Source: Raphanus sativus
Lineage: Eukaryota; Streptophyta; Magnoliopsida; Brassicales; Brassicaceae
Direction: 5' to 3'
Assembly (NCBI RefSeq): GCF_000801105.2
Contig: NC_079512.1
Span: 26,367,848 to 26,431,847 of the forward strand
Length of the DNA: 64,000 bases
Positions 1 through 17,300 of this stretch are shown here, in pieces. The translations under genes were made by a program, and so were the position numbers. The notes beneath the pieces were generated by a model that worked only from the letters and a program-made list of their open reading frames with translations, had not been told where the DNA came from and did no database searches. Each line of letters opens with the position of its first letter. The first letter of the stretch is position 1.

Positions 1-1918
1 GTAGATTCATTCAATCTATAAAAAACCAGATGATAGAACTGTTTTTGTTCCTGATGAACACAAATCACTCAGTCTATAAAGCTAATCTAAAACATAAACA
101 AGATCTAAGCAGCAAATACTCTTAATAATCCATCATCCTTTATATTTTAGCTCTAAGAACTTGTTTACAAACTCAGTTCATGTCCAACACAAAACAAGGC
201 GGGAAAGCATTATAATCTCGTTCAAATTCATACACAAAAATCAAGAGATAGCTCACTCTACAAACACAAAAAGATCAAAATATAGCTTTTAAAAAACGAT
301 GGAAAGAAGAATCAAAACCTGATGGTGAAGGTTTCTTGTTTCCTCCTCCACTCGTGGCTGATCAATTACAAACATATCTCCTGCTCAATTAGTGCATTGT
401 TTTAGAAAAATATTTCGATCAACTTTTTTTTTTGTGCACTTTTTTGTGCACTCAAATTTTTGATTTAAGAAACAAAAATCTACAAAATTATGTTATAATG
501 GGTACCAAAACACCACCAATGGGTTTGCTAATCATTTGTTATTTAGTTTAATTCTAGAGTAGAAATCAAAAGATATTATGTTGAATTTATAAATACATTA
601 TTGCAGATTTAAGAAATTATATTCAAATGAATCATGAATCAGTTTGAAAAGAATCATGAATCAGTTTGAAATGAAACAACAAAATTAAAATCTGATAAAA
701 TGGGTTATTAGTTGGTGTATTTTAATGGATTTGAAGATCTAACTAAATACAATGCTATTGGTTCTATAATTTTAAAATTCATATATAAATCATGTATTTT
801 TGGTTTCATGATTTATAAATTCTAATTCAATCATATGAATTTACTAATAGATTTGATTTCATAATGTATTTAAATGGATTTGTGTGGATTTATTTGTTAA
901 AAATACAAAAATTCATATATAAGGGCAAACCTCCGGATTTGCAAATACTAATTAAGATTCATATGTTAGATTTGAAAATATGTATGGTTTATTCAGATTT
1001 GTAAATACTATATAGATTTCTAAATCAATCTATTAGAATCGATCTCTAAACCAATAAATTTTGGTCCGCTAAAATCTCACTGTATTAAATCAAAAAGTTT
1101 TATTCGGTTCAATTCCAAAAGTTTATACCAAGCTTAACCAAATTTGAAAGCCAAAATGTCGTTGAATTGAATCATAAAAATTGATTTGATTCTAAACTTT
1201 GGTATTTAGAAAATCATAACTGAATTCGATACGAACCAAAATATTTCGGGTGTCCAAGTATATTAGAACTAGATTTGTATACTTAAATATATTAATTATT
1301 TTTAAATTTAATATCTAAAGACATATACAAAATATATAAGATGTTTTTTAAGTTGTTCATAATAGTTGAAAATATATACAAATAAAATACATGTTTTAAA
1401 TAGATAAACAATATCAAAAATATTTAAAATATCTATTGATTTCTATCCAAATATTTAAGTTAAACCAATTTTTATGTAAAAATTAAGTATTTTAGTATAT
1501 ATTATTAAAATTTATATGTTATATATTATTCTTATTTTTAGATTTTTAGAAACTCAAAGTGTATATGAATTTTAATTGTTTAAAAAAAATTAAATAGGTT
1601 ATCGAAACCCAAATTGAACCTGTCAAAATCCAAACCGCAAAAATCTAAATTGAACATAACTAAATCAAACCAAATGATATTCGAATGGCCACCTTTAATC
1701 AAACCTAAAAAATTACCGATAACAAAATGTGTATTGTCTATAATATTTAAAAATATCATAGAAAAAACTCACTCCGATTATCATCTAGTACATTACTAGT
1801 TGAATAAACACACATAGGGATGTATATTTGTGCAATCATTGCATATTTGTGAAAAATGTTATGTCTATTTTATAAAAAAAACACCCGTGTGATTATATAT
1901 ATCAAGCTCTAGTTGCTA
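1..1918. other. AT-rich intergenic spacer with repeat debris
   Basis: I see no supported gene in this stretch. It holds a 21-bp direct repeat (629-649 and 651-671, containing AATCATGAATCAGTTTGAAA). From about 1060 to 1700 there is debris of a dispersed repeat rich in AACCGAA/TTCGGTT-like words, which also occurs near 55400-55710. The short open frame at 1614-1799 lies in this debris and has no protein-like character. Confidence 0.6.
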
Positions 1919-3940
1919 TTAAAATATAGATTTGGCGTAGCTTTCTTTCACCATTGTCTTGACAAAAAGCTCTCCTGCTCTGTATGAAGATCTCACCTGC
2001 ACAAGTGTAACATATATCCAAATCAAAAAATCACTTTCTTGTTCTTCAATGTTTTAAGATATCCAAAGTAAGAACTTGATTTTTACCAGTGGACCACTTG
2101 CTACATAGCGAAATCCAATTGATTCTCCGTATGTTTTCCAAAAATCAAACTTCTCAGGCGTCACATACTCTTTCACCGTCAAATGCAGTGGGGTTGGCTG
2201 GCATTGAACAACAAAGAAAAGGTCGGTTGATGTTCTTTGCGAATGATGTCTGAAATGCTAAGTTAGTCTTTTTTACCTGTAAATACTGACCAAGTGTTAG
2301 GATGTCAACATCTATCGCTCTTAGATCAGCCATTGCTTCTTTCAACTCTTCGTCTGTTTCTCCAAGACCAAGCATTATGGAAGTCTTTGTGATCATTCCT
2401 TGTTTGCTGATCTTAGCGTGTTTCAACACCGACATGCTCTGCTCATATCTGCATTCTCCCAGGGGACATTTTATACAATTAGAGATGCAGAAAACTATTG
2501 CATGTCTCGTTTTAACTGAGATTCAGTAAGTAAATGATGCCATAACCAACTGTGCATGCAAAGCATTTAGAAAAGAAAATGAAGTAACAAGAGAACAATA
2601 TACTCACCCAGCCCTGGGATCCCTCACAAGTCGCTGGAGCCTTTTCACAGTCTCGATATTGTGAGCAAAAACGTCCAATCCAGAGTGAACAAGAGAGTCT
2701 ACAGCCTCCAAGTCTCCACGGAAATCAGAAGTTAAACACTCTATCATTATATCCGGCTTAAGTCTCTACAGAATTGATAACAAAAATATCACTCGGAAAC
2801 ACTCTTGAAACAGTATTATTAAGAGATCATGGGACAGAGAGCATAATACTGACCTTCATAGCTTTAACAGTCTGTGCAAAATGTCCACTTCCACCATCAG
2901 GTAGATCGTCACGGTCTACACTGGTAATAACTATGTAGTCTACACTGTAACAAAGGAAAAGCCAACAGAGCATATCATACTGATTCACAAAGACATATAA
3001 GGACTCCGTAACCTAAACATTCTAGGCAAAAGTGACTAGTGAGACTCCAAGTCAGCAATGACATCATTTCCTAGTTTTGACCCCCTCTTCGTTTATTCTA
3101 CCAAATTAATAATAGAGCAACGTGAAGTGTTGTTCCTGAACACTAACTTTGTATTATGGGTCAATTACAAACACGACTTCAAAAGAAGCTAAAATAAAAA
3201 TATAACCACATTTCAAAGACTGAATCAGATAAGAGTCCACCCACCCCCAACTGGTAATGGCCTTGGCAGTGTTCTCCGGTTCCATTGGGTCAGGAGGAGC
3301 AGGATTTCTACTGGTTTTGACAGCACAAAACCTACAGCCACGAGTACAAGTATCACCAAGAACCATGATGGTTGCAGTAGCTATACCATCACCACCTCCA
3401 TTCCAACACTGCACACATCAAAAAAGCTAATTTCACAATCCCAAACAAGAAACAAGCAAAAAACACAACCTTTCTCTTTCCTTTTCGAACACCAAAACCG
3501 CAACATCAATCAACTCTATAAAACCAAACACACTTGAAACTACAAACCTCTCCAATATTAGGACACTGAGCTTCCTCACAAACAGTGTTGAGCTTGAGAC
3601 GAGTCAACGACTCCTTCACCTCCTGAAACCTCTCCCCCTGCGGCGCCTTCTGTCTCAACCAAGCAGGCTTCTTCACATTCGGATCTCTCCCCGTGAAAGG
3701 ACCCATCTTTGGCATTCCCCCCGGGTAAGGCTCGCTCTTTCTCACTCCAGACTCCATCATATTCTTCTTCAACGACGAATCCTCTTTCCCCGACGACAAG
3801 GACACCGCATTGGTCCGCTTCGACGCATCCCCGGATCCGCATCGGACTCTGAAATCGAAGAAGCTAGTGGAACGACGTTGCCTGTGCGTCGAGATCGAAG
3901 CTGAGAGAGCAGGTTTCGTGATGGAGCAGTGATGAATCAT
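1919..3940 (-). CDS. LIP1P: Lipoyl synthase, chloroplastic (complete, 7 exons)
   Basis: Radical-SAM enzyme that inserts two sulfurs into octanoyl-E2 subunits to make lipoyl cofactors, here for plastid pyruvate dehydrogenase. Exons on the minus strand: 3548-3940, 3245-3408, 2854-2944, 2608-2765, 2277-2448, 2087-2197 and 1919-1996, giving 1167 nt and 388 aa. Exon 1 starts with a Ser/Thr/Arg-rich stretch typical of a plastid transit peptide and ends in the first cysteine motif ([12 protein letters not shown] across the exon 1/2 joint, the auxiliary Fe-S cluster). Exon 2 carries the radical-SAM motif CTRGCRFC. Later exons contain the conserved blocks [12 protein letters not shown] and [10 protein letters not shown], and the C-terminus ends KESYAKSIF. 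It shares a 298-bp divergent promoter with the KRR1 gene at 4239. The plastid rather than mitochondrial assignment rests on my recall of the At5g08415 protein and on synteny. Confidence 0.93.
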
Positions 3941-4238
3941 TTCTGCTCTGAGAGGTTTTTTTGCGTGTGGGCGAGCGAATTGGAGAAGAAGATAGAGACT
4001 CTAGTTCATCTAGCCAACTTCGAGATCTCCGCCAGGCGCCAACAACCAGTTTCGATTCAACCACTCCGGTTTAATTGGGTTCTGTTTAATTAGGTCCGGT
4101 TTAATTATTTTTTTGTTTGATCGGATTAATTTAATTTTTTTTTGCCTCCAAGGATTTAAGGAGGGGTGCTGATAAACCCTAACCCTAATAAAAGCCAAAC
4201 CTTCGCCGCCGTCTCCCTAGAGTGTTTGTTCTAATTCA
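3941..4238. promoter_or_regulatory. Bidirectional promoter LIP1P / KRR1 with telo-box
   Basis: The 298 bp between two divergent start codons must hold both promoters. A tandem telo-box (AAACCCTAACCCTAA, 4174-4188) lies about 50 bp before the KRR1 start. This motif is common upstream of plant ribosomal-protein and ribosome-biogenesis genes, which fits KRR1. Several TCCGGTTTAATT-like words (4066-4105) lie further upstream. The segment is repeated at 9603-9900. Confidence 0.75.
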
Positions 4239-6556
<2,318 letters not shown>

Positions 6557-7503
6557 TAAATGTTGTAAGAAGAGTTCTAAAGTTACTGAAGATTAATCTT
6601 CAAGCCTTTTTGTTTGAATTTTTTTTAAGTATATGTTCAAAACTATATCAAACAAGATCAATCTTAATTATTATGGATCATATTTAAGCGTATATCATCT
6701 GCAAGCTTATCATTGGTTTATAATTAAAATGTATATCATCTGCAATCTTAAATGAAATTATCTAAATAATTTTTTTATATATTTAAGATTAGTGGAAAAG
6801 TAAAAGTTACCACTCGCTTTCTCAATTTTTTTTTACTTTATTCATTTGTTTCTTTTTCTCTTTTAATATTCGTATTTTCCTTATTTTCATTCTTTATACA
6901 GAATTACATTATTTTCTAAATTAAAAACAATGGAGAATTATGTACCAAACTAAATTAAGTATGCTAAACTTTTTTTTTTTAAATAGATCCACTCTATAGT
7001 GAGTGTGTTTTGCATTTCGAAACCCACTGCACATATTTAAAAAAAATATTTATAAAATAATTTTGTCGCTTATTTGGTTAAAGATATATTTTCTCTCTCT
7101 CTCTTATATTCTTACTTTCTGTTAGCTCCACAAATAGAAAGTGAAAGACGATCGATTGTGTCGCGGCGATTCTCTGTAAAAAGTCGCCGCCGGAGATTCG
7201 TGGTTCTCGCCGATCGTTTTCCGCCGGATTTTTGTGCTTTTCCCCCCATCTTACATTCGTTGCGGTTTTATCTTCTCTCTCTCCCTATCTCTCCAATTTT
7301 GAAATTTCCTCCACTTGTCAAGTGATAGTTCCATCCCCGACACGAGTTTTGTTCGGTTTCTGGTAATAAGAATCAGTGACAGACAGCATCTGCTTCACCC
7401 ACCTTGTAAAGGTCTAGACTTTAGACGAATAGAGTAGTCTGTGTTTTCGATAGGTTTTTTTTGAGTGATAACAGAGTTTGTATTGTAAGAGAGGTGTGTA
7501 ATA
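6557..7503. other. KRR1-SWIB spacer with SWIB leader; Helitron empty site at 6930/6931
   Basis: An AT-rich spacer, then a CT-rich and GC-richer leader (7090-7500) for the SWIB gene. The sequence AAAAACAA/TGGAGAATTA at 6923-6940 is the uninterrupted form of the site where the Helitron sits in unit 2 (12572 joined to 24581). No other feature was recognised. Confidence 0.8.
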
Positions 7504-8854
7504 ATGGGAGATATAACTTGGGTCGAAGAAGGTAACAGCAACCTGACCAGTTCCAGGAAAAGGAAAGCGAGACCCAAACGGTTCGAGTTTGTAGGATGGG
7601 GTTCGAGACAGCTCATCGAGTTTCTCCAATCTATTGGCAAAGATACAACAACCAAGATCTCCAGGTTCGAGGTCAGCGAGACTATCTCGAGGTACATTGC
7701 CGAGAACGGTCTCGTGGATTCGTCGAGCAAGAAGAGAGCTACGTGCGACGATAGGCTGATGTCCCTTTTCGGGGTTAAGTCGATACTGAGGATCAAAGTG
7801 TATGATCTACTGGAAAAGCATTACGAGGAGAACCGGGACGATGCGGATTTTGATTATCTGTACGAGGATGAGGCGGCGCAGATCGTGAGCCGTTCGGAGA
7901 AGGTGGTTAGGATAAGGAAGGTTGTGAGGGAGAAACCTAGAGGTGGTGGTGCTTTTGCTGCAATCGTGAGTGAGAATGTCAAGCTTGTCTACTTGAGGAA
8001 GAGTTTGGTTCAGGAGCTGGTTAAGTCTCAGGACAGTTTTGAAGGTAAGATGTTGGGAAGTTTTGTGAGGATCAAGTCTGACCCTAATGATTACCTTCAG
8101 AACAACCCTTATCAGCTTGTTCAGGTCGCAGGTAATTTTTTCTGAAAGTATATTTTTGATTTAAGTCTGGTTTGTTCGTGTGTTTATGGACAAGAAGATA
8201 ATTACATCTTTAGTGATCATGTCCCATGCCTAAAGATGTCTGGTCTGCAGTAGAGAAAGCTGAGTTCTCTTTGTACCTTTTTTGTTTTGTCTGTTATCTA
8301 GGCGTGAAGAAAGAACCTGGGACTGATGATTTTCTCCTTCAGGTTACAAATTATGTGAAAGACGTTTCTATCTCTGCGCTATCTGACGATGATTTCTCCA
8401 AGGTAATTTGCTTAGAAAATATTGTTCACCGGGTTTCTATTTTTTTAGCTATCTTAGATGTACTTATCTTTCATTATAGAAATTGTTGGACTGATGTACA
8501 TTCTAGCCTTGTAGTTTATGGATTGATTATTAGATTTTCTGAAAATACGCAGGAGGAATGTGAAGATTTGCATCAGAGAATAAAGAACGGTTCTCCTAAG
8601 CAGCCTACAATTGTAAGTTTGCTTTTTTCTATAAGAAGGCGGAATATACTTGTTTTGGTGGAGGCTCTCTATTAAAGATCTGTCACCTATACTAACAACT
8701 CTTTCACCTTTTCTGCTTATGGCGTTTTAAGATTTTGTGTCTTTTGTGGCTATTTAATCAAGATTCATTTGAACCCTTTGGATAGGTGGAGATGGAAGAA
8801 AAGGCTCGAAGTTTACATGAAGATCAGACTAAACACGACTTCAAAAGAAGCTAA
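7504..8854 (+). pseudogene. SWIB/Plus-3 gene, 3'-truncated by duplication breakpoint
   Basis: Copy of the gene at 25156 that stops at the duplication joint. Exons 7504-8131, 8302-8402, 8553-8612 and 8786 onward match the intact gene (exon 1 has one extra Gly codon). Exon 4 is intact to 8836, but its 5' splice site, CAC/GTATGC in the intact gene, became CAC/GACTTC, so splicing cannot continue. Reading through adds DFKRS and a stop at 8852-8854, leaving an open frame of 285 aa. That product keeps the SWIB domain and most of the Plus-3 domain but lacks the C-terminal half and the GYF domain. The promoter, start and first three introns look normal, so it may still be transcribed. I label it a pseudogene because half the protein and the native 3' end are missing; a functional truncated protein is possible. 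Confidence 0.88.
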
Positions 8855-9602
8855 AATAAAAATATAACCACATTTCAAAGACTGAATCAGATAAGAGTCC
8901 ACCCACCCCCAACTGGTAATGGCCTTGGCAGTGTTCTCCGGTTCCATTGGGTCAGGAGGAGCAGGATTTCTACTGGTTTTGACAGCACAAAACCTACAGC
9001 CACGAGTACAAGTATCACCAAGAACCATGATGGTTGCAGTAGCTATACCATCACCACCTCCATTCCAACACTGCACACATCAAAAAAGCTAATTTCACAA
9101 TCCCAAACAAGAAACAAGCAAATAACACAACCTTTCTCTTTCCTTTTCGAACACCAAAACCGCAACATCAATCAACTCTATAAAACCAAACACACTTGAA
9201 ACTACAAACCTCTCCAATATTAGGACACTGAGCTTCCTCACAAACAGTGTTGAGCTTGAGACGAGTCAACGACTCCTTCACCTCCTGAAACCTCTCCCCC
9301 TGCGGCGCCTTCTGTCTCAACCAAGCAGGCTTCTTCACATTCGGATCTCTCCCCGTGAAAGGACCCATCTTTGGCATTCCCCCCGGGTAAGGCTCGCTCT
9401 TTCTCACTCCAGACTCCATCATATTCTTCTTCAACGACGAATCCTCTTTCCCCGACGACAAGGACACCGCATTGGTCCGCTTCGACGCATCCCCGGATCC
9501 GCATCGGACTCTGAAATCGAAGAAGCTAGTGGAACGACGTTGCCTGTGCGTCGAGATCGAAGCTGAGAGAGCAGGTTTCGTGATGGAGCAGTGATGAATC
9601 AT
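8813..9602 (-). pseudogene. LIP1P second copy, 3'-truncated
   Basis: Exon 1 (9210-9602) and exon 2 (8907-9070) are repeated with an intact start, transit-peptide region and both cysteine motifs. The sequence stops inside intron 2 at the joint (8831-8837), so exons 3-7, with most of the radical-SAM barrel, are missing. No acceptor for intron 2 remains. Reading through from exon 2 gives a 216-aa frame that crosses the joint and stops at 8813-8815 inside antisense SWIB sequence. It is driven by a full copy of the divergent promoter. No catalysis is expected. Confidence 0.9.
8831..8837. other. Duplication breakpoint with 7-bp microhomology
   Basis: AAACACG here is shared by the left side (SWIB exon 4 end, CTAAACACG) and the right side (LIP1P intron 2, ACAAACACGACTTC). 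The microhomology suggests end joining or template switching rather than recombination between long repeats. Confidence 0.93.
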
Positions 9603-9900
9603 TTCTGCTCTGAGAGGTTTTTTTGCGTGTGGGCGAGCGAATTGGAGAAGAAGATAGAGACTCTAGTTCATCTAGCCAACTTCGAGATCTCCGCCAGGCG
9701 CCAACAACCAGTTTCGATTCAACCACTCCGGTTTAATTGGGTTCTGTTTAATTAGGTCCGGTTTAATTATTTTTTTGTTTGATCGGATTAATTTAATTTT
9801 TTTTTGCCTCCAAGGATTTAAGGAGGGGTGCTGATAAACCCTAACCCTAATAAAAGCCAAACCTTCGCCGCCGTCTCCCTAGAGTGTTTGTTCTAATTCA
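9603..9900. promoter_or_regulatory. Second copy of the LIP1P/KRR1 bidirectional promoter
   Basis: It appears identical to 3941-4238, including the double telo-box at 9836-9850. Rightward it drives the intact second KRR1 gene; leftward it would transcribe the truncated LIP1P copy. Confidence 0.75.
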
Positions 9901-12198
<2,298 letters not shown>

Positions 12199-12583
12199 TA
12201 AATGTTGTAAGAAGAGTTCTAAAGTTACTGAAGATTAATCTTCAAGCCTTTTTGTTTGAATTTTTTTTAAGTATATGTTCAAAACTATATTAAACAAGAT
12301 CAATCTTAATTATTATGGATCATATTTAAGCGTATATCATCTGCAAGCTTATCATTGGTTTATAAAATTAAAATGTATATCATCTGCAATCTTAAATAAA
12401 ATTATCTAAATAATTTTTATATATATTTAAGATTAGTGGAAAAGTAAAAGTTTCCACTCGCTTTCTCAATTTTTTTTACTTTATTCATTTGTTCTTTTTC
12501 TCTTTTAATATTCGTATTTTCCTTATTTTCATTCTTTATACAGAATTACATTATTTTCTAAATTAAAAACAACTAGATTTTGA

Positions 12584-12603
12584 CCCGCCCTTCTAAGGGC
12601 GGG
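12584..12603. repeat. Helitron 3'-terminal hairpin
   Basis: CCCGCCCTT (12584-12592) and AAGGGCGGG (12595-12603) form a perfect 9-bp GC-rich stem, sealed or extended by a 2-nt loop. On the element's own strand it lies 11 nt upstream of the terminal CTAG, the spacing expected of the Helitron transposition terminator. Confidence 0.93.
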
Positions 12604-13553
12604 TATATTTTTTGTTTAATATTTTTTATATGTTTGAAGTTTTCAGATGGTGTTACTAATTTTAGATGCTTGAAGTTTTTAGATGGTGTTATTAATTTTT
12701 TTAAGATGTTTTTAATGTGATGTGCGTGTTAAAAAAAAGAATGTGTCGTGTAATATAATTAATAGATGAGATAAACAATACCCTTTTACATTTACCCAGC
12801 AAAATTAAATTAGTCGGCCCATCTACAATTATTTTACAAAAGCCCCTTATCAATCTATTAAATTACAAAATTAATTGGCCAAAATTAACAATAAAAATAA
12901 TTTTATCATCAATCGAAAAGTCTGGGAAATAAAGAAACGTATGGTCATTACATTGACAACTTTTTATTATTATGTCTTCACTTTTCTGTCGGTGTATTCT
13001 CTTCCCTATGTTATTGTCTTTTCCTATTCCTCTTCTTCTTCAAAAGCGTCGATCCGAAGACAAAATACAGATTTTTGAATCCTTTCTTTTGATCTTAGAT
13101 CCGATCTTATATTGTTCCTGTAAGTATACTCTTTTTGATTCAGGATCGACATCTTCTAATCTATAAAGGTTAGACTCTAAAATTTTAAGGCTCTTAATTT
13201 TTAGCTCAAATAAATTAATTATATAAGTTTCAGGGATAGGTTTGATATATGTATATTGACGATATATTATGGTTATCATCTTTATATCGGCCATCGATTA
13301 AGATTTCAAGACATGCAACAGAATAAATAATTTTGTAATTTTTTTTATATATTTGCAGGAGTAGATTACCATAATCTTATTTTGTGATGGCAAAGTCTAC
13401 GGATCTTATTCCTAATCTGTCGACAGATAATAGTAACTGATGTAAAGTAAATGTTTGTATTGAACATTACTAATACCTGTCTACGGTTTATATTAAACAA
13501 CTTATTTGTCTATTTCTTTTTACAGCGTAAAGAGAACATATATTAGAAGGAAC

Positions 13554-13790
13554 AATAAGACAACCCCTGAAAATAAGACAACCCCTGAAAAGATAAGTCC
13601 ACTTCTCTATCTCTATGCTATATATAATTGTTAAGCTATGAATGTGTTATTTTGGTAGAATGTTATTTAAAGAAAACAATTTGGAAATAGATGTTTTTGG
13701 TAAAAAATAATAAAAATATATGGTTATATTGTTTAGTTTGATGATATCACATGTTTAGTTTGATGATATAACATGTTTAGTTTGATGTTT
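13554..13790. repeat. Short tandem repeats in the Helitron 3' subterminal region
   Basis: Two sets are visible. AATAAGACAACCCCTGAA occurs twice around 13554-13590. TGTTTAGTTTGATGATAT(C/A)ACA occurs about 2.7 times around 13729-13789. They lie in the 1.7-kb non-coding part (12604-14370) between the Rep/helicase stop and the 3' end, where I see no gene. Confidence 0.7.
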
Positions 13791-14370
13791 GTTGGTAAAA
13801 AAGAATACAAATAGATTATCTTTCTTTGGATAGTGAACAGTAGGACTTATTTCTTTCATTCTTACTAATCGTTGTTGTTTAATATTATATATACATAAAC
13901 TTTGTTTCAGGTACTTGAGTTACCCAAAGCAGAAAATGTAGGCGTACCCGAAGCAGAATAAATATCTTGGCCACAGTCATCAAATGCAGAATAATAAGGT
14001 CAGTCACTAAAACCTAAAGAATAGTATAGGAAAATGACTATAATGAATTGACAATTTAGGAAGGATCTAATAGTATAGGCAAATAACTATTATGAATTGA
14101 CAGTTTAGGATGGAAGGGATAGATTATTTCTCTGAGTAGTTTGCCGCTTAGAATTATTCTTAGATATTTTATTTTTGGCATTAAAATAAACTGCTTGAAT
14201 GTGTGATAATGATTGTAGTATGCTAAATTTTGAATTAGCCATGAACACAAAAATAAGAACTTAAAGAAAACATGATGACTAAACCGAAACAAAAAGTTCA
14301 AAAGAGTTTAAACTTCAGAAACAAATTCATAACATTGTTCAAAACGGTAGAAAATAAATAAAACCAGAAT

Positions 14371-17300
14371 TCATTCTTCACCTCCGTTTTCAAGGTTGTT
14401 AAACACTTCTTTGAAAACGACATTCTTAGTCTTCGTCTGAGGCTTTCCATCCTTGTCCACAATCAGAATTTTCAATCCTTTCTTTGAGGTCACCCTAGAA
14501 ATTGCAACATAGAGCTGTCCATGCGAAAATACTGGTCTAGGAAGATATAAACCAACTTGAGAGAGTGATTGTCCTTGGCTTTTGTTGATAGTTATTGCAA
14601 AAGCCACAGCTAAAGGCAATTGTCTTCTTCGCATTTTGAAAGGAAGCTTCTTATCTGATGGATGTATCAACAATCTAGGAATATAAACTGTATCCCCAAC
14701 CTTCTCCCCAGTAAGAATTCTAGCGCCCACCATGAAATCCATCATCTCTGTTATTTGCAATCTGGTTCCATTCATTAAACCCCCTGTAGAATTAATATTC
14801 CTGAGCAACATAACAGGACAACCAATCTTCAATCTCAAACTGTGGTTCGGCAATCCAGAAACTTTGATACTGTTCAAAAAGTCAGAACTGAGCGCTTGAT
14901 TTTTTGTTGAAGTTGTATCAGATGGGTCAATACTGTCACAACTCAGAAAAACCCTTTCTTCGCCTGGAAAAAACATCAATAGAAAAATTGTCAATGAGTA
15001 AAGAAAATATAGAAGTTATAGAATATGTAAAAAGTGTTCACTAACCATCAAGTTTAGATAACATATGATCGTTAATCATATTAACATCTTCATTAGTTGG
15101 GCATAAGATTGCTCTCTCTTGGAAAAAGATAGGATCCTTAAACTCTCTCAATGAATCACTGCTTCCATAGATCGCCTGGCTTATAGTCTCAATAGGATCC
15201 TTAGGGTCAGTGATTAAAAACTCATCAGGAATATCAATAAGAGCCTCTCCATCATTAGGCTCCGCAATCTTTCCATCCCCAACATCCAAAATCCATTTGG
15301 AAAACTCCTTAAGATCATTTGCTTCATCTTCAGTCAGATTATTGGAAGACAATCGCATATTTTTTGTGAGTTTCAAGACTTTGCAGTGCTCCCAAAGATA
15401 TGAAGAATTCATTGCAGCCAATACAATTTCTGCCCTACCAGCTCCGGTAATGACTGGAAGTACCTGGCGAAAATCACCTCCAAACACGATCACTTTTCCA
15501 CCAAATGGATTTTTGCTATGATTCCGCATTAGATCCTTCAAACTTCTGTCCAAAGATTCAAAACAATATCTGCTCATCATGGGTGCTTCATCCCATATGA
15601 TAAGTGACGCTGCCTTTATCAAATTTGCCTTATCTGTGCCATGTACCATATTGCATGTGGTAAATTCATCTGGATTAATGGGTATACCAAATCGGGAGTG
15701 AGCAGTCCTACCCCCTTGTAACAATAGAGAAGCAATTCCGCTAGATGCTGTATTCAGAACTATATCTCCTCTACACCTTATTGCAGCTGATAGGACTCGC
15801 CACAAGAACGTTTTTCCAGTGCCACCAAATCCATAAATAAAGAACATTCCACCTCTTTCAGCATCAACAGCACCAATGATCTCATCATAGATTTTCTTCT
15901 GTTCATCCGTCAGCCTGAGTATATCTCTATCATGAGCCGTTCCAAGTTCTCCAAGATCGTAGTTACGTTCATCGAATATCAATACATTCTCAACCCGACT
16001 ACGACTACTTCGAATCTTTGGCATAGATTCATAAGTGGATAAAGAACTCCCATTTCGTTTCATAAGCTTCTCAATCTCTATCAAAGCAAATTGTTGTTTC
16101 TCTTCATCAGTTAAAATAAGTTCTGCATTAGAACAAAATTAATCAGTAAACACACAACTATTATTAATAGCAATAAGATGTCACGTGTTTAAAACCTTAA
16201 CAGAAGCAGGTGAAAATGCAGCAAGTTAATACCTGGTCTATTCAGACGTTTCCTATGATGATACTCGATGTCTTCTGACAATAGTTCCCAAGTTTGTCGG
16301 AAGACAACCTCTGGTTGACTTAAACTATCAGAGCATATCATCATCACAAACATCTCTCTAACAAAGGCTGCAGAACTTTGAAAGCTGTGCCTCACTAAAT
16401 CATCAATATATTCTTGATCGTCGTCCAATAATCCTCTAGCGTAACATGCATCTTTGTACTCAGCATATACTACATTGTTATAGGTCTTTATTTCTTCAAA
16501 ACTGGTAGGACCTTTAACAATGTTCAATAACACTCTCAAGTAATAGGCTGCCTCTTGCTTGCGTGGAGCATAATTGATTCTTCCAACACTAAATCCTTGT
16601 TTCCTTCTATTGAACACCTTTTTACGCTTATCAAAGGTATAAAAGTTAGGGATCTGAGCATAAGTTAAAGTCCTTGCGAAAGCATCCACCTTATTCAACT
16701 CAAACCACGCTAGAAACATTGTGTTTTGAATGAGTTCACGGCTGACAACGTCATGAAGCTTGTCTTTACCTTTGAAAATAATTTTTTGTTTCCCTGGTAG
16801 ATGGAATTGCAGTATCTCAACCGGAGTAGATCTGTAATGAATCGGATACTTAAAAATTCTCCAGGCACCTTCACAAGCTGAAACATATCTATACAATACA
16901 AAAAAATAGTCAGGCGTTTACAGTTTTTAAACATTCACATAAGAAAAAAAAATTAAAATGTAAACTGCATCAATCACCTGCAATCGAAGAAGTCTTTTAT
17001 TTCATTCTTTTTTTTCTTCTTCACACCTTCTTCAACTGTGGCATCATTTGGTGCAACATTTTCTGATGGTTCAACAGCCTCTGATGGTTCAACAGCAACA
17101 GTAACACGATCTGCTCCCTTGTTAATATACTTAAACAAATATTTAATAGAACCAGCTTGGTTGCACCACTCAACATTGATGTGAGCTCTATAACGGAGAG
17201 ACAACTTCTTGTTATATGGGATAACCCATCTATTATCGAGTTTAATGCCGTTTTTCTCAACATAAACGCCTGGTTGTGTACGTCGCCTATACACAGGAAA

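Noticed and set aside
7395..7796. Minus-strand frame of 133 aa (also at 25065 and 40184)
   Set aside because: Antisense shadow of SWIB exon 1 and its leader; no conserved protein features.
14056..14301. Minus-strand 81-aa frame just past the helicase stop
   Set aside because: AT-rich frame in the Helitron 3' region with no similarity I recognise and no splice link to the helicase.
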